Assembly: GCF_012844345.1 (NCBI RefSeq) | Contig: NZ_CP051625.1 | Coordinates: forward strand, 1,860,001 to 1,924,000 | Length of the DNA: 64,000 nucleotides | Direction: 5' to 3' | Source: Pseudomonas sp. gcc21 | Lineage (GTDB): Bacteria > Pseudomonadota > Gammaproteobacteria > Pseudomonadales > Pseudomonadaceae | Shown: positions 40,830 through 51,098 of the stretch, one piece after another | How positions within the stretch are numbered: the first letter of the stretch is position 1 | Layout of the letters: every line of letters begins with the position of its first letter | The notes under the pieces: model-generated | What the model was told of the DNA's origin: nothing | The model's input: only the letters and a program-made list of their open reading frames with translations | The model's database searches: none | Translations under genes and position numbers: made by a program

Positions 40830-41348
40830 TTAGCGGTTCTGCCGCAAAATCAGTTGTCCGCCCTGCTGGCTGAAATCCAGCTGCCGCAGCGCGCTCATAC
40901 CCAGTAATATTTCGTCGCCCGACATGCCGGGAACGATGCCGGCAGCGACATCCCGCAGGCGGATATCGCCCAGCGCCAGGCTTTCAAGATGTGTGCTGTA
41001 GCTCTCAGCCAAACCGTTGGCGGTGTTGACCATTACCGGTCGGCCGCGCGTCAGACCAAGCTCCTCAGCCACCTGCGCCGGTATGGCAACGAAGGTCGCG
41101 CCCGTATCGAGCAGAAAGGTGACGTCCGTGCCGTTTATCTGTCCGCCAACCAGGTAATGGCCTTGCCGGTTGCTATCCAGGCGCACCTCAACCACGGATT
41201 CCGTATAAAGCGATTCCGGCTGTCGGTTGGGGTTGCGCTGATGCTCTTCGATACCGGCAAACCAGTTGGCCGCCAGCGCCAGACCGACGACCCAGGCCAG
41301 CACCAGCATGGCAGTCCCGAAGCGACGGGAAGACGGCTTTTCAGCCAC
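40830..41348 (-). CDS. Retropepsin-like clan AA aspartic protease (TIGR02281 type)
   Basis: A 172-residue protein with one N-terminal membrane segment (about 12-30, AMLVLAWVVGLALAANW) and a single-lobe aspartic protease domain with active-site FLLDTGATFVAI (Asp-Thr-Gly). A hydrophobic glycine-containing strand ILLGMSALRQLDF follows. Retroviral-type proteases act as homodimers. The substrate is unknown. The start codon is GTG at 41348; an ATG at 41309 would remove half the membrane segment. It lies between parE and parC, as in P. aeruginosa. Confidence 0.88.
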   Translation of the reverse strand: MAEKPSSRRFGTAMLVLAWVVGLALAANWFAGIEEHQRNPNRQPESLYTESVVEVRLDSNRQGHYLVGGQINGTDVTFLLDTGATFVAIPAQVAEELGLTRGRPVMVNTANGLAESYSTHLESLALGDIRLRDVAAGIVPGMSGDEILLGMSALRQLDFSQQGGQLILRQNR

Positions 41349-41387
41349 AGAGACAGCTCTGTTCCATCCTGAGACCGGCCGCTTGCA

Positions 41388-43280
41388 TCAAAGCAGCACC
41401 TCGGCCAGATTCCCTTTGCTCTCGAGCCAGCTCTTGCGATCCGGCGAGCGTTTCTTGGCCAGCAACATGTCCATCAGCGCTTCGGTTTGTGGCATGTCGT
41501 CGATGGTTAACTGAACCAGCCGACGCGTATCCGGGGCCATGGTGGTTTCACGCAGCTGCAAAGGGTTCATCTCGCCAAGTCCCTTGAAGCGCGTGACCTG
41601 AATCTTGCCGCGTTTACCTTCAGCCTCGATCCTATCGAGAATGCCCTGCTTCTCAGCATCGTCGAGGGCATAAAAAAGCTCTTTGCCGACGTCAACCCGG
41701 TATAGCGGCGGCATCGCCACAAAAACATGACCGGCTTCTACCAGCGGCTGAAAATGTTTGACGAACAAGGCGCACAGCAATGTGGCGATATGCAGACCAT
41801 CGGAGTCCGCGTCGGCAAGTATGCAAATCTTGCCATAGCGCAGCTGCGCCAGATCCGGAGAGCCCGGATCGACGCCAATCGCCACCGCAATGTCGTGTAC
41901 TTCCTGTGAACCCAGCACCTGAGCGGGATCGACCTCCCAGGTATTCAGGATCTTGCCGCGTAGCGGCATTACCGCCTGAAACTCCTTGTCGCGCGCCTGC
42001 TTGGCGCTGCCACCGGCCGAATCACCTTCTACCAGAAACAACTCGGCACGGCGTGGATCCTGACCAGCGCAATCAGCCAGCTTGCCGGGTAACGCCGGTC
42101 CCTGGGTGATTCGCTTACGCTCGATTTTCTTGCCAGCCTTCAGTCGCCGGCTGGCGTGATTGATCGCCATTTCAGCCAGCTGCTGGCCAATGTCGGCATG
42201 CTGGTTAAGCCAAAGGCTGAATGCATCCTTGATTACACCCGACACGAAAGCGGCTGACTCACGGGACGACAGGCGCTCCTTGGTTTGTCCGGAGAATTGC
42301 GGATCTCCCATTTTCAGGGACAACACGTAACTGACCCGCTCCCACACGTCCTCGGGTGCCAGTTTGACGCCCCGTGGCAGCAGATTACGAAACTCGCAGA
42401 ATTCGCGTACCGCCTCGAGAACCCCGGTGCGCAGCCCGTTGACGTGGGTTCCGCCCTGGGCCGTGGGAATGAGGTTGACGTAACTTTCCTGCACCAGCTC
42501 GCCGCCTTCAGGCAGCCAGAACAAGGCCCACTCCACCGCTTCCTGCCGCGACAACAAGTTGCCGCTAAAGGGTTCCTCTGGCAATCGAGGCCACTGGAGG
42601 CAGGCGTCGACCAGATAATCACGTAGCCCGTCCTCGTAATACCAGGAGGTCTGCTCCTTGGACTGACGATCATCAAAATTCACCCTCAGTCCCGGACAGA
42701 GTACAGCCTTGGCCTTGAGCAGGTGTTTGAGTCGGCTGATGCTGTACTTGGGCGTATCGAAATAATCGGGGTTTGCCCAGAACTTGACCGAAGTACCGGT
42801 GTTGCGCTTGCCCACCGTGCCGACTATTTCAAGTTCGCTGACTTTTTCGCCGTTCTCGAAAGCGATGGCATATTCCTGGCCATCCCGTTTCACGCGCGCC
42901 TCGACGCGCAGCGAGAGCGCGTTGACCACCGAAATACCAACACCGTGCAGACCGCCGGAGAACTGATAGTTCTTGCTGGAGAACTTGCCCCCTGCGTGCA
43001 GGCGAGTAAGGATCAGTTCAACACCAGAGACGCCTTCTTCTGCATGCATATCCACCGGCATGCCGCGCCCGTCATCAGTGACCTCCAACGCGTTATCTTC
43101 ATGCAGGATGACATTGATCGTTCGGGCGTGACCGGCGAGCGCCTCATCGACGCTGTTATCGATAACTTCCTGGGCGAGGTGGTTCGGGCGGGTGGTGTCG
43201 GTGTACATGCCCGGTCGACGTCGTACCGGGTCCAGGCCGCTGAGCACTTCCAGCGCGTCGGCATTATAGGTATCGGACAT
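41388..43280 (-). CDS. parE: DNA topoisomerase IV subunit B
   Basis: ATPase subunit of topoisomerase IV. The protein has 630 residues. The GHKL ATPase domain has VIDNSVDEALAGHA, DDGRGMPVD and GGLHGVGISVVNALS. The transducer domain follows, then TOPRIM with LVEGDSAGGSAKQARD and ILADADSDG. The C-terminal segment RFKGLGEMNPLQL is conserved. It is upstream of the protease gene and parC on the same strand. Confidence 0.97.
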   Translation of the reverse strand: MSDTYNADALEVLSGLDPVRRRPGMYTDTTRPNHLAQEVIDNSVDEALAGHARTINVILHEDNALEVTDDGRGMPVDMHAEEGVSGVELILTRLHAGGKFSSKNYQFSGGLHGVGISVVNALSLRVEARVKRDGQEYAIAFENGEKVSELEIVGTVGKRNTGTSVKFWANPDYFDTPKYSISRLKHLLKAKAVLCPGLRVNFDDRQSKEQTSWYYEDGLRDYLVDACLQWPRLPEEPFSGNLLSRQEAVEWALFWLPEGGELVQESYVNLIPTAQGGTHVNGLRTGVLEAVREFCEFRNLLPRGVKLAPEDVWERVSYVLSLKMGDPQFSGQTKERLSSRESAAFVSGVIKDAFSLWLNQHADIGQQLAEMAINHASRRLKAGKKIERKRITQGPALPGKLADCAGQDPRRAELFLVEGDSAGGSAKQARDKEFQAVMPLRGKILNTWEVDPAQVLGSQEVHDIAVAIGVDPGSPDLAQLRYGKICILADADSDGLHIATLLCALFVKHFQPLVEAGHVFVAMPPLYRVDVGKELFYALDDAEKQGILDRIEAEGKRGKIQVTRFKGLGEMNPLQLRETTMAPDTRRLVQLTIDDMPQTEALMDMLLAKKRSPDRKSWLESKGNLAEVLL

Positions 43281-43430
43281 AGAGCGTCTGGTTATCCTCG
43301 ATCAATCGGGGGTGCCCGGGACTCACCCGGGAAGACAAACAGCCGGCATAGTAGCCGGCAGGCTTGCCTGCTGCCAAGGGGCAGGCGGCATACAGGGTGA
43401 TACGAGGACACCAGGCCTTGCTGGCATGGC

Positions 43431-44090
43431 CTAATGGACTTGCCGTGCCAGACTCTCAGGTGCCAGCAGGTCAATGCTGCGGTAACGAATTGCGATCATA
43501 CCCGCCTGCTCCCACTGCTTGAGGATTTTGTTGACGCTTTGCCGGGAAACGCCAAGCATCTGGGCGAGACTTTCTTGCGCCACACGCAACTGACAACCCG
43601 CTTTGGGGCTGTCCGTTGCTTCAGTGGTGTTAGCCAATGCCAGCAACTGCAGCGCCAGCCGCACCGGTAGCGGCTGCAGAACGCTGTCATCCATGCGCTC
43701 CAGCGTCGATTTGTAGCGCAAGCCCATCAACCGCAGAAACTCCAGCAGATAAGTCGATTGATGATCAACCAGTTGATGCAGCACTCTGGCCGGAACCACC
43801 AGCAACTCGGAATCTACCTCGGCAAAAGCGTCATGGACTCGTGGCTCGCCACTGAACACTGAGGCCTCGCCAAACCAGTGCCCCGGCGGCACCACACTCA
43901 ACAGGGCTTCACGCCCACTGGCCCCGGTCACGCTGAGCCTTACTCGACCACTCAGCAGGCAGAACAAGGCGTCAGGCGCGGAACCACGGTAGAACAACTG
44001 GTCTTTTCTTGGCAGATAGTGGCGCCTGGCATGCTGTCGCAGCAGGCTGTCCAGACCCGGGCTCAGGCTGCCGGTAGCGATGTCAGTCAT
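43431..44090 (-). CDS. Crp/Fnr-family transcriptional regulator
   Basis: The 219-residue protein has an N-terminal cyclic-nucleotide-binding-like beta-roll (about 20-130, with LLSGRVRLSVTGASGREALLS in pieces and GHWFGEASVF). A dimerisation helix follows, then a C-terminal winged helix-turn-helix (about 168-195, ESLAQMLGVSRQSVNKIL). No Fnr-type N-terminal cysteine cluster is present, and the effector cannot be deduced. The start MTDIATGS at 44090 is 8 bases after the dehydrogenase stop, so it is the last gene of the monooxygenase operon and a likely regulator of it. Confidence 0.88.
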   Translation of the reverse strand: MTDIATGSLSPGLDSLLRQHARRHYLPRKDQLFYRGSAPDALFCLLSGRVRLSVTGASGREALLSVVPPGHWFGEASVFSGEPRVHDAFAEVDSELLVVPARVLHQLVDHQSTYLLEFLRLMGLRYKSTLERMDDSVLQPLPVRLALQLLALANTTEATDSPKAGCQLRVAQESLAQMLGVSRQSVNKILKQWEQAGMIAIRYRSIDLLAPESLARQVH

Positions 44091-44098
44091 ACTTGCTC

Positions 44099-45010
44099 TC
44101 AATCAACCAGTGCCTCCATCAGGCGCTGCCGGCGACTATGCAACACAGGATAATCTGCATAGGGCAGGTCAGGATTTGCATTATCCAGCATACACTCGAA
44201 GCGATGTTTGAGCAGCCCATGCATCTCGTCGGTGGGGAAAATATAGAAGCGGCCATCCTCAACGGCAGCAAAGGTTATTTCTGCCACTTGCTCGGCAGTG
44301 AGCGACCCGTTATCGAGGTTGTTTTGCGCCATGGAGGCAGTCGCCATCTGGGAGCGTGTCGGCCCTTCGCTGTTGGCCCACTGTTGCGGTCGTACACGGT
44401 GACACTGGCCAATATTGGTTGCCACATAGGAGGGTGAGAGCACAGCCGCTTTGACCTGCCGGGTGACCAATGACAGGTCATGATACAGGCATTCGGAAAG
44501 TGCCATGACGGCATGCTTGGAAACACTGTATAACCCCATCGCCGGCCCGGTCAGCACACCGGCCAACGAGGCGGTGTTGACGATACAACCTTGAAACGCC
44601 GTGTCAGCGCTGGCGGCAGCCAACATTTGCGGCGTGAAGGCGCGGATGCCGTTAGCAACACCTTTGACGTTGACGGCCAACAGCCAATCCCAATCCTGGT
44701 CGGTACTTTCCCAGATCAGGCCGGCACTGGCGACGCCGGCATTGTTGAAGACCAGATTTGCCGGTCCGAAATGGGCTTCACTGCGTTTGGCCAGCGCTTC
44801 AACCGCAGCCGCATCGGTCACATCGAGGACCTCACCAATGGCCTCGGCACCCTGAGCGCGTAATTCATTCAGAGTCTGCTCCAGCGCCTTGGCGTTGACG
44901 TCCGCCAAGACTACTTTCATACCACGCTTGGCGGCTGCATGCGCCAGCGCCTTGCCCAGCCCTGAGCCGCCCCCGGTAATCACGGCAACGCCTTTATTGA
45001 AATCGCTCAT
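44099..45010 (-). CDS. Short-chain dehydrogenase/reductase
   Basis: The 303-residue NAD(P)-dependent oxidoreductase has TGGGSGLG at 12-19 (nucleotide binding), NNAG at 89-92, Ser148 and the catalytic YSVSK at 161-165. A C-terminal extension of about 60 residues follows the core. It is placed 44 bases after the flavin monooxygenase. In such cassettes an SDR often oxidises an alcohol to the ketone that the monooxygenase uses, but the substrate here is not known. I preferred ATG 45010 over 45025. Confidence 0.92.
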   Translation of the reverse strand: MSDFNKGVAVITGGGSGLGKALAHAAAKRGMKVVLADVNAKALEQTLNELRAQGAEAIGEVLDVTDAAAVEALAKRSEAHFGPANLVFNNAGVASAGLIWESTDQDWDWLLAVNVKGVANGIRAFTPQMLAAASADTAFQGCIVNTASLAGVLTGPAMGLYSVSKHAVMALSECLYHDLSLVTRQVKAAVLSPSYVATNIGQCHRVRPQQWANSEGPTRSQMATASMAQNNLDNGSLTAEQVAEITFAAVEDGRFYIFPTDEMHGLLKHRFECMLDNANPDLPYADYPVLHSRRQRLMEALVD

Positions 45011-45054
45011 CTTGTTGTACTCCATCGTGGTTTGGCCTACCCAGTGGGGCAGCG

Positions 45055-46554
45055 TCAGTAGTGATAACTGAATATCGAATCGGTAAAATCCACCTTTGGC
45101 AGCATCTGCTTTTCGTACCCGTAATCCTGGCTATGCTGCCATTCCGGCTTGTCACCGCGTTTGGGCAAGCGGTGCAGGCTACGCATCAGGTAACCCGGGT
45201 TGAGGGTTTGTGTATCCACCCAGGGCAAGAGCTGCATCTCGCTGTCTTCAGGACGCAAGGCAGGCACCACACTTTTTGCACCTGTCGCCTGAAGGTGCCC
45301 GAGCAAGCGGCAAACGAAGTTGCCGATCAACTCGACGCGCAGCGTCCAGCTGTAGAACCCGTAACCGTAGACCCAGGCCATATTGGGTACGCCGGTAAAC
45401 AAGATGCCGCGGTAACCGACGGTGGCCGCAAAATCCACCCGCTCGCCATCAACGCTGAAGGGGATTTCACCCATCACCGACATCTCGAAGCCGGTCGCGG
45501 TAATCACCACATCACAATCCAGCCGCTCACCGGACTGCAGCTGAATACCCTGCTCGTCAAAGCACTCGATGTGATCAGTGACCATGCTGGCCTTGCCGTC
45601 ACTGATCGCCTTGAACAGGTCGCCTTCGGGAACAAACGCCACCCGTTGTTGCAAGGGTTTGTAGGGCGGAGTGAAATGCCGCTCGGCATCGAACCCTTCC
45701 GGCAGACAGGCACGCACGCCCTCAATCAACTGATGCTTGAGCTTGTCGGGTGCCTCGTTGGCGTTTCTGAGGAGTACCGCCCGATCGCGCACGGCTTTCT
45801 TGCGCATGATCTCGTGGATCCAGGCAGGGTCGATCTCCAGGTTGCGTAGTTCCTCGGCCAGCTGATCGGCATTGCGCCCGGCGGCAAAATAGGTTGGCGT
45901 ACGTTGCAGCATGGTGACCTTTCGGCAGTCAGATGCCAACGCGGGAATCAGGGTGGCGGCTGTTGCGCCGGAGCCGATGACCACGACCCGCTTGTCACGC
46001 ATATCGGCCGCTTCCGGCCATTGCTGCGGGTGAATCACCTCACCCTTGAAACGCTCCATGCCAGGCCAGGCGGGGGTATACCCCTGGGCATGTTGATAGT
46101 ACCCCTGGCACATCCACAGAAAACCAGCTTTTATGGGGCGCGCTTTATCGCCCTGATGGCTAACCTGCAAGGTCCAACATTGATCAGCACTGGACCAGTC
46201 GGCCGACTCGACCCGCTGTCGATAGCGGATATGTGGCGCCAGGTCGGCCTCCTTGATCGCCTCACCCAGGTACTGCAGGATCTGGTCGCGCGAGGCAATC
46301 GGCTTGCCGGTCCATGGCTTGAAGTGATAGCCGAAAGTGAACAGATCACTATCAGATCGCGCCCCGGGGTATTTATGGATCAGCCAGGTACCACCATAGG
46401 ATTCCAGCGCTTCAATGATGAGAAAGCTCAGATTCGGGTGCTGCTCGCGCAGCATGGTAGCGGAGCCGATGCCGGATATACCGGCACCGACGATCACGAC
46501 ATCAAAGGACTCGTGGTGCGGATCAGCACCCTGAGCGGTGGCGAATGCGGACAT
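45055..46554 (-). CDS. Flavin-containing monooxygenase, AlmA/EtaA-like
   Basis: A 499-residue FAD/NADPH enzyme of the Baeyer-Villiger/FMO class. FAD-binding GAGISG is at 23-28, the fingerprint FKGEVIHPQQWP at 169-180 (FxGxxxHxxxWP), and the NADPH-binding GSGATA at 194-199. The segment GGTWLIHKYPGARSDSD resembles the AlmA long-chain-alkane hydroxylases and the EtaA ketone monooxygenases. It is the first gene of a three-gene operon with an SDR and a Crp-type regulator. Ketone or alkane oxidation is a family-based guess. Confidence 0.9.
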   Translation of the reverse strand: MSAFATAQGADPHHESFDVVIVGAGISGIGSATMLREQHPNLSFLIIEALESYGGTWLIHKYPGARSDSDLFTFGYHFKPWTGKPIASRDQILQYLGEAIKEADLAPHIRYRQRVESADWSSADQCWTLQVSHQGDKARPIKAGFLWMCQGYYQHAQGYTPAWPGMERFKGEVIHPQQWPEAADMRDKRVVVIGSGATAATLIPALASDCRKVTMLQRTPTYFAAGRNADQLAEELRNLEIDPAWIHEIMRKKAVRDRAVLLRNANEAPDKLKHQLIEGVRACLPEGFDAERHFTPPYKPLQQRVAFVPEGDLFKAISDGKASMVTDHIECFDEQGIQLQSGERLDCDVVITATGFEMSVMGEIPFSVDGERVDFAATVGYRGILFTGVPNMAWVYGYGFYSWTLRVELIGNFVCRLLGHLQATGAKSVVPALRPEDSEMQLLPWVDTQTLNPGYLMRSLHRLPKRGDKPEWQHSQDYGYEKQMLPKVDFTDSIFSYHY

Positions 46555-46565
46555 GCTTGTCTCCG

Positions 46566-46575
46566 GTTGATCAAC
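46566..46575 (-). promoter_or_regulatory. Palindrome in the monooxygenase leader
   Basis: GTTGATCAAC, a perfect 10-base palindrome, lies 11 bases before the monooxygenase ATG and directly abuts the GGAG ribosome binding site. It contains the Fnr-type half site TTGAT but without the usual 4-base spacer. It is a possible operator for the linked Crp/Fnr protein, with low confidence. The rest of the 240-base gap to cpdA shows no gene. Confidence 0.25.
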
Positions 46576-46794
46576 ATCGTGTGATGCGACTTCCAGAGGA
46601 TTATGGGCAGCGCCTGCGGCGCCACACTGTCAACTATTGGCAATTCACTGCACATGCCTTGAATTCATTAGCGACGCCGCTCTGCGGCCAGGTATCAATC
46701 TGCTGCTCTTACCAGAAGGACGGCATGCCCATGCCTGTTGCCTGCTAGAGCCTGCTGTCGTTGCGCAGCGGCTGCGTTGCCGGGTCCAATGAGT

Positions 46795-47607
46795 CTAATA
46801 GCCGCTGGCATCCGGATCGGGCACGAAACGTCCAGCAGGCAAGCGCGACACCTCAGTCTCAATTGACCCATCGGTGTGCAGCCGCAGCCAACGGTAGCCG
46901 GGTGATTGCGTATCGGTAGCAAAGTCTGCGCTGTGCGCGTCAAACTGGATGCATGTCGAAGGCGTTGCGAGCAACCGGACCTTGCCGCGCATCGCATCAA
47001 GCTGTTGATGGATATGGCCCCATAGCAGCCCCCGGATATTTGCGTTGCTATCCACACGTTGCAAAAACTCATCGGCATTCTGCAATCCGAGCGGATTCAT
47101 CCAGTCGCTTTCGATATCAATGGGGTGGTGATGCAGACAAACCAGCACATGACGCTCACCCGCCGAAGCCAGCGCAGCATCAAGGTGATCGAGCTGTTCA
47201 GCATCGAGACGGCCAGGTACGGCTCCGGGGATACTTGAATCAAGCAGCACGATGCGCCAGTTGGCAAGATCGATCCAGTCGGCATTAAGGCCGGACGCAT
47301 CGCCCAGTGTGGCCATCAGCGCCGCGTCATCATGATTGCCGGGTATCCAGCGACAGGCGGCGGGGAGCCGGCCAATAGCTTCAATGAAGCGCTGGTATCC
47401 TCCTTCAGACCCGTCCTGGGTAATGTCACCGGTAGCCAGCACCAGATCCATCTGGTCGACCTCATCCAGTACCTGATCAATCACCGCATTAAGGCTAGCG
47501 AACGTATCGAGACCAAGCAGCCTTGCGCTGTGATCTGCAAACAAATGACTATCCGTAAGCTGAACGATACTGACGTATCCAGCTTCGGTTGTTGTGACTG
47601 GCGGCAT
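46795..47607 (-). CDS. cpdA: 3',5'-cyclic-AMP phosphodiesterase CpdA
   Basis: Metallophosphoesterase that hydrolyses cAMP; in P. aeruginosa it tunes Vfr activity. The 270-residue protein has all metal-binding motifs: LTDSHLF, GDITQDG, GNHDD, HHHPI and WGHIHQQ. It starts 89 bases after the DUF1249 gene on the same strand. In P. aeruginosa it is followed by the esterase gene yqiA and parE. Here the next genes are the monooxygenase cassette. Confidence 0.93.
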   Translation of the reverse strand: MPPVTTTEAGYVSIVQLTDSHLFADHSARLLGLDTFASLNAVIDQVLDEVDQMDLVLATGDITQDGSEGGYQRFIEAIGRLPAACRWIPGNHDDAALMATLGDASGLNADWIDLANWRIVLLDSSIPGAVPGRLDAEQLDHLDAALASAGERHVLVCLHHHPIDIESDWMNPLGLQNADEFLQRVDSNANIRGLLWGHIHQQLDAMRGKVRLLATPSTCIQFDAHSADFATDTQSPGYRWLRLHTDGSIETEVSRLPAGRFVPDPDASGY

Positions 47608-47696
47608 CGACGGCCTGCTCCTGATCCCTTTCCCAAGGGAAATGATGACAACTCCGCGACAACTAATCCAGTGACTGGTTCACAGCCAGGCCGTTC

Positions 47697-48149
47697 TCAG
47701 CGGTCCAGCACAACCGGCTGCGCACTTTGACCAAAGCGCTGACAGTGGCCTAGCCATTCACCCAGAAAGCGGTTGAGCTGGGACTTTTCATCCGGCTGCA
47801 GCATCTGCTCGTTGGGATAGGGATAGACCCCCATGAAGCGTCGGCGATTATATGCAGCTACCACCTCAGCCATACTGGCGTCGTGGTACAGCCGTATTTC
47901 CATCCGCGGCGGAGCAAGCCAATCATGGCTGCGTTCGTAAACCAGTTGCAGCATGGTGGTGTAGCGACAGCGTTCAAGCACGCGCATGACCAGGGCCTGA
48001 TCAGGACCGTCACCGGCATCAATCACGATCCGTTGCTCATCCTGGACGGCCATTGCAGGCATCAGCTTGTTGAGGCGCAGATAATTCTCTTCGCATATTG
48101 CCTGCAACTGGGAAAGATCGATGTGATAGCGCGATCTCAGGGCGACCAT
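47697..48149 (-). CDS. DUF1249 family protein
   Basis: A 150-residue soluble protein starting MVALRSRYHIDLSQLQAICEEN, with no enzyme motif. The sequence and its place between nudF and cpdA match the DUF1249 (YqiB-like) family, whose function is unknown. The ATG overlaps the nudF stop codon as TGATG, so it is translationally coupled to nudF. Confidence 0.9.
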   Translation of the reverse strand: MVALRSRYHIDLSQLQAICEENYLRLNKLMPAMAVQDEQRIVIDAGDGPDQALVMRVLERCRYTTMLQLVYERSHDWLAPPRMEIRLYHDASMAEVVAAYNRRRFMGVYPYPNEQMLQPDEKSQLNRFLGEWLGHCQRFGQSAQPVVLDR

Positions 48150-48772
48150 CAAGGCTGTGTCCCCGCTGCCTGTTGCAGGCGTTCAGCATGTAGTTCGAGC
48201 CATTGCAGTCCGATGATGCTCGCGGCATTGTCAATTCGCCCGTCCTCAACCGCGGCAAGCGCCTGAGCGCGCGGCCAGACACTGACGCGAATATCCTCGC
48301 CCTCTTCCTCCAGACCATGGATGCCGCCGGCGCCCCGACTGTCCACCGTCGCGCAGTACAGGTGGACCTTCTCGTCGCTGCCTCCTGGTGACGGGAAATA
48401 GCGGGTGATAGGTACGAGATCGAGCAACTCCAGACCGGCTTCTTCCTTTGCCTCGCGGTGAGCTACTTCTTCGGGTGATTCGTCTTTATCGATCAGGCCG
48501 GCGACGAGCTCCAGCAGCCATGGACGATCGGTTTTTTCCAACGCGCCGATACGCACCTGCTCGATCAATACCACCGAGTCGAGCCACGGATCGTAAGGCA
48601 GCACACAGACGGCATCGTGACGTACGAACAGCTCACGGCGCAGATCCGGCCCCCAGCCGCCGCGAAACAGACGATGCCGTACAGTCAGAATATCCAGCCG
48701 ATAGAATCCCTCGAAACCGGATTCGCGGCTGACTATCTCGACATCGTCGCGGGTAAAAGTCTTCAATATCAT
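48149..48772 (-). CDS. nudF: ADP-ribose pyrophosphatase NudF
   Basis: Nudix hydrolase that cleaves ADP-ribose to AMP and ribose 5-phosphate. The protein has 207 residues. The Nudix box runs from GLIDKDESPEEVAHREAKEE into AGLEL, and a downstream SPGGSDEKVHLY segment is typical of the ADP-ribose subfamily. I chose ATG 48772; a TTG two codons upstream is less likely. It is the first gene of a nudF-DUF1249-cpdA series, the same order as in E. coli and P. aeruginosa. Confidence 0.94.
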   Translation of the reverse strand: MILKTFTRDDVEIVSRESGFEGFYRLDILTVRHRLFRGGWGPDLRRELFVRHDAVCVLPYDPWLDSVVLIEQVRIGALEKTDRPWLLELVAGLIDKDESPEEVAHREAKEEAGLELLDLVPITRYFPSPGGSDEKVHLYCATVDSRGAGGIHGLEEEGEDIRVSVWPRAQALAAVEDGRIDNAASIIGLQWLELHAERLQQAAGTQP

Positions 48773-48849
48773 CCCCAAAGGCGTTGCGGTTTATTCAGTG
48801 TCAACAAACCCAACTAAACTCGCATACCTTCAGGCCGTACGGCAATACT

Positions 48850-50918
<2,069 letters not shown>

Positions 50919-50922
50919 TGAC

Positions 50923-50951
50923 AGCTTAGAGCCGCAAGCATGATGCCGCAA
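50923..50951 (-). promoter_or_regulatory. Possible thiC promoter
   Basis: TTGCGG (50951-50946), a 17-base spacer and TAAGCT (50928-50923), read on the minus strand just upstream of the TPP riboswitch. The position suits a riboswitch promoter, but both boxes are imperfect. Confidence 0.35.
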
Positions 50952-51098
50952 GGATTCGGTATGTTTTCGCGCTGGTTTGATACCGAAAAGATCGTCGCCC
51001 TCGATTGCGACTCTTTTCCCGCCTCGCTTCTTCCTTGACCAGCGCCCATGTGCTCATTAGCCTTGGCGGATTATTCTATCCATGCGAAGGAACTCTGC

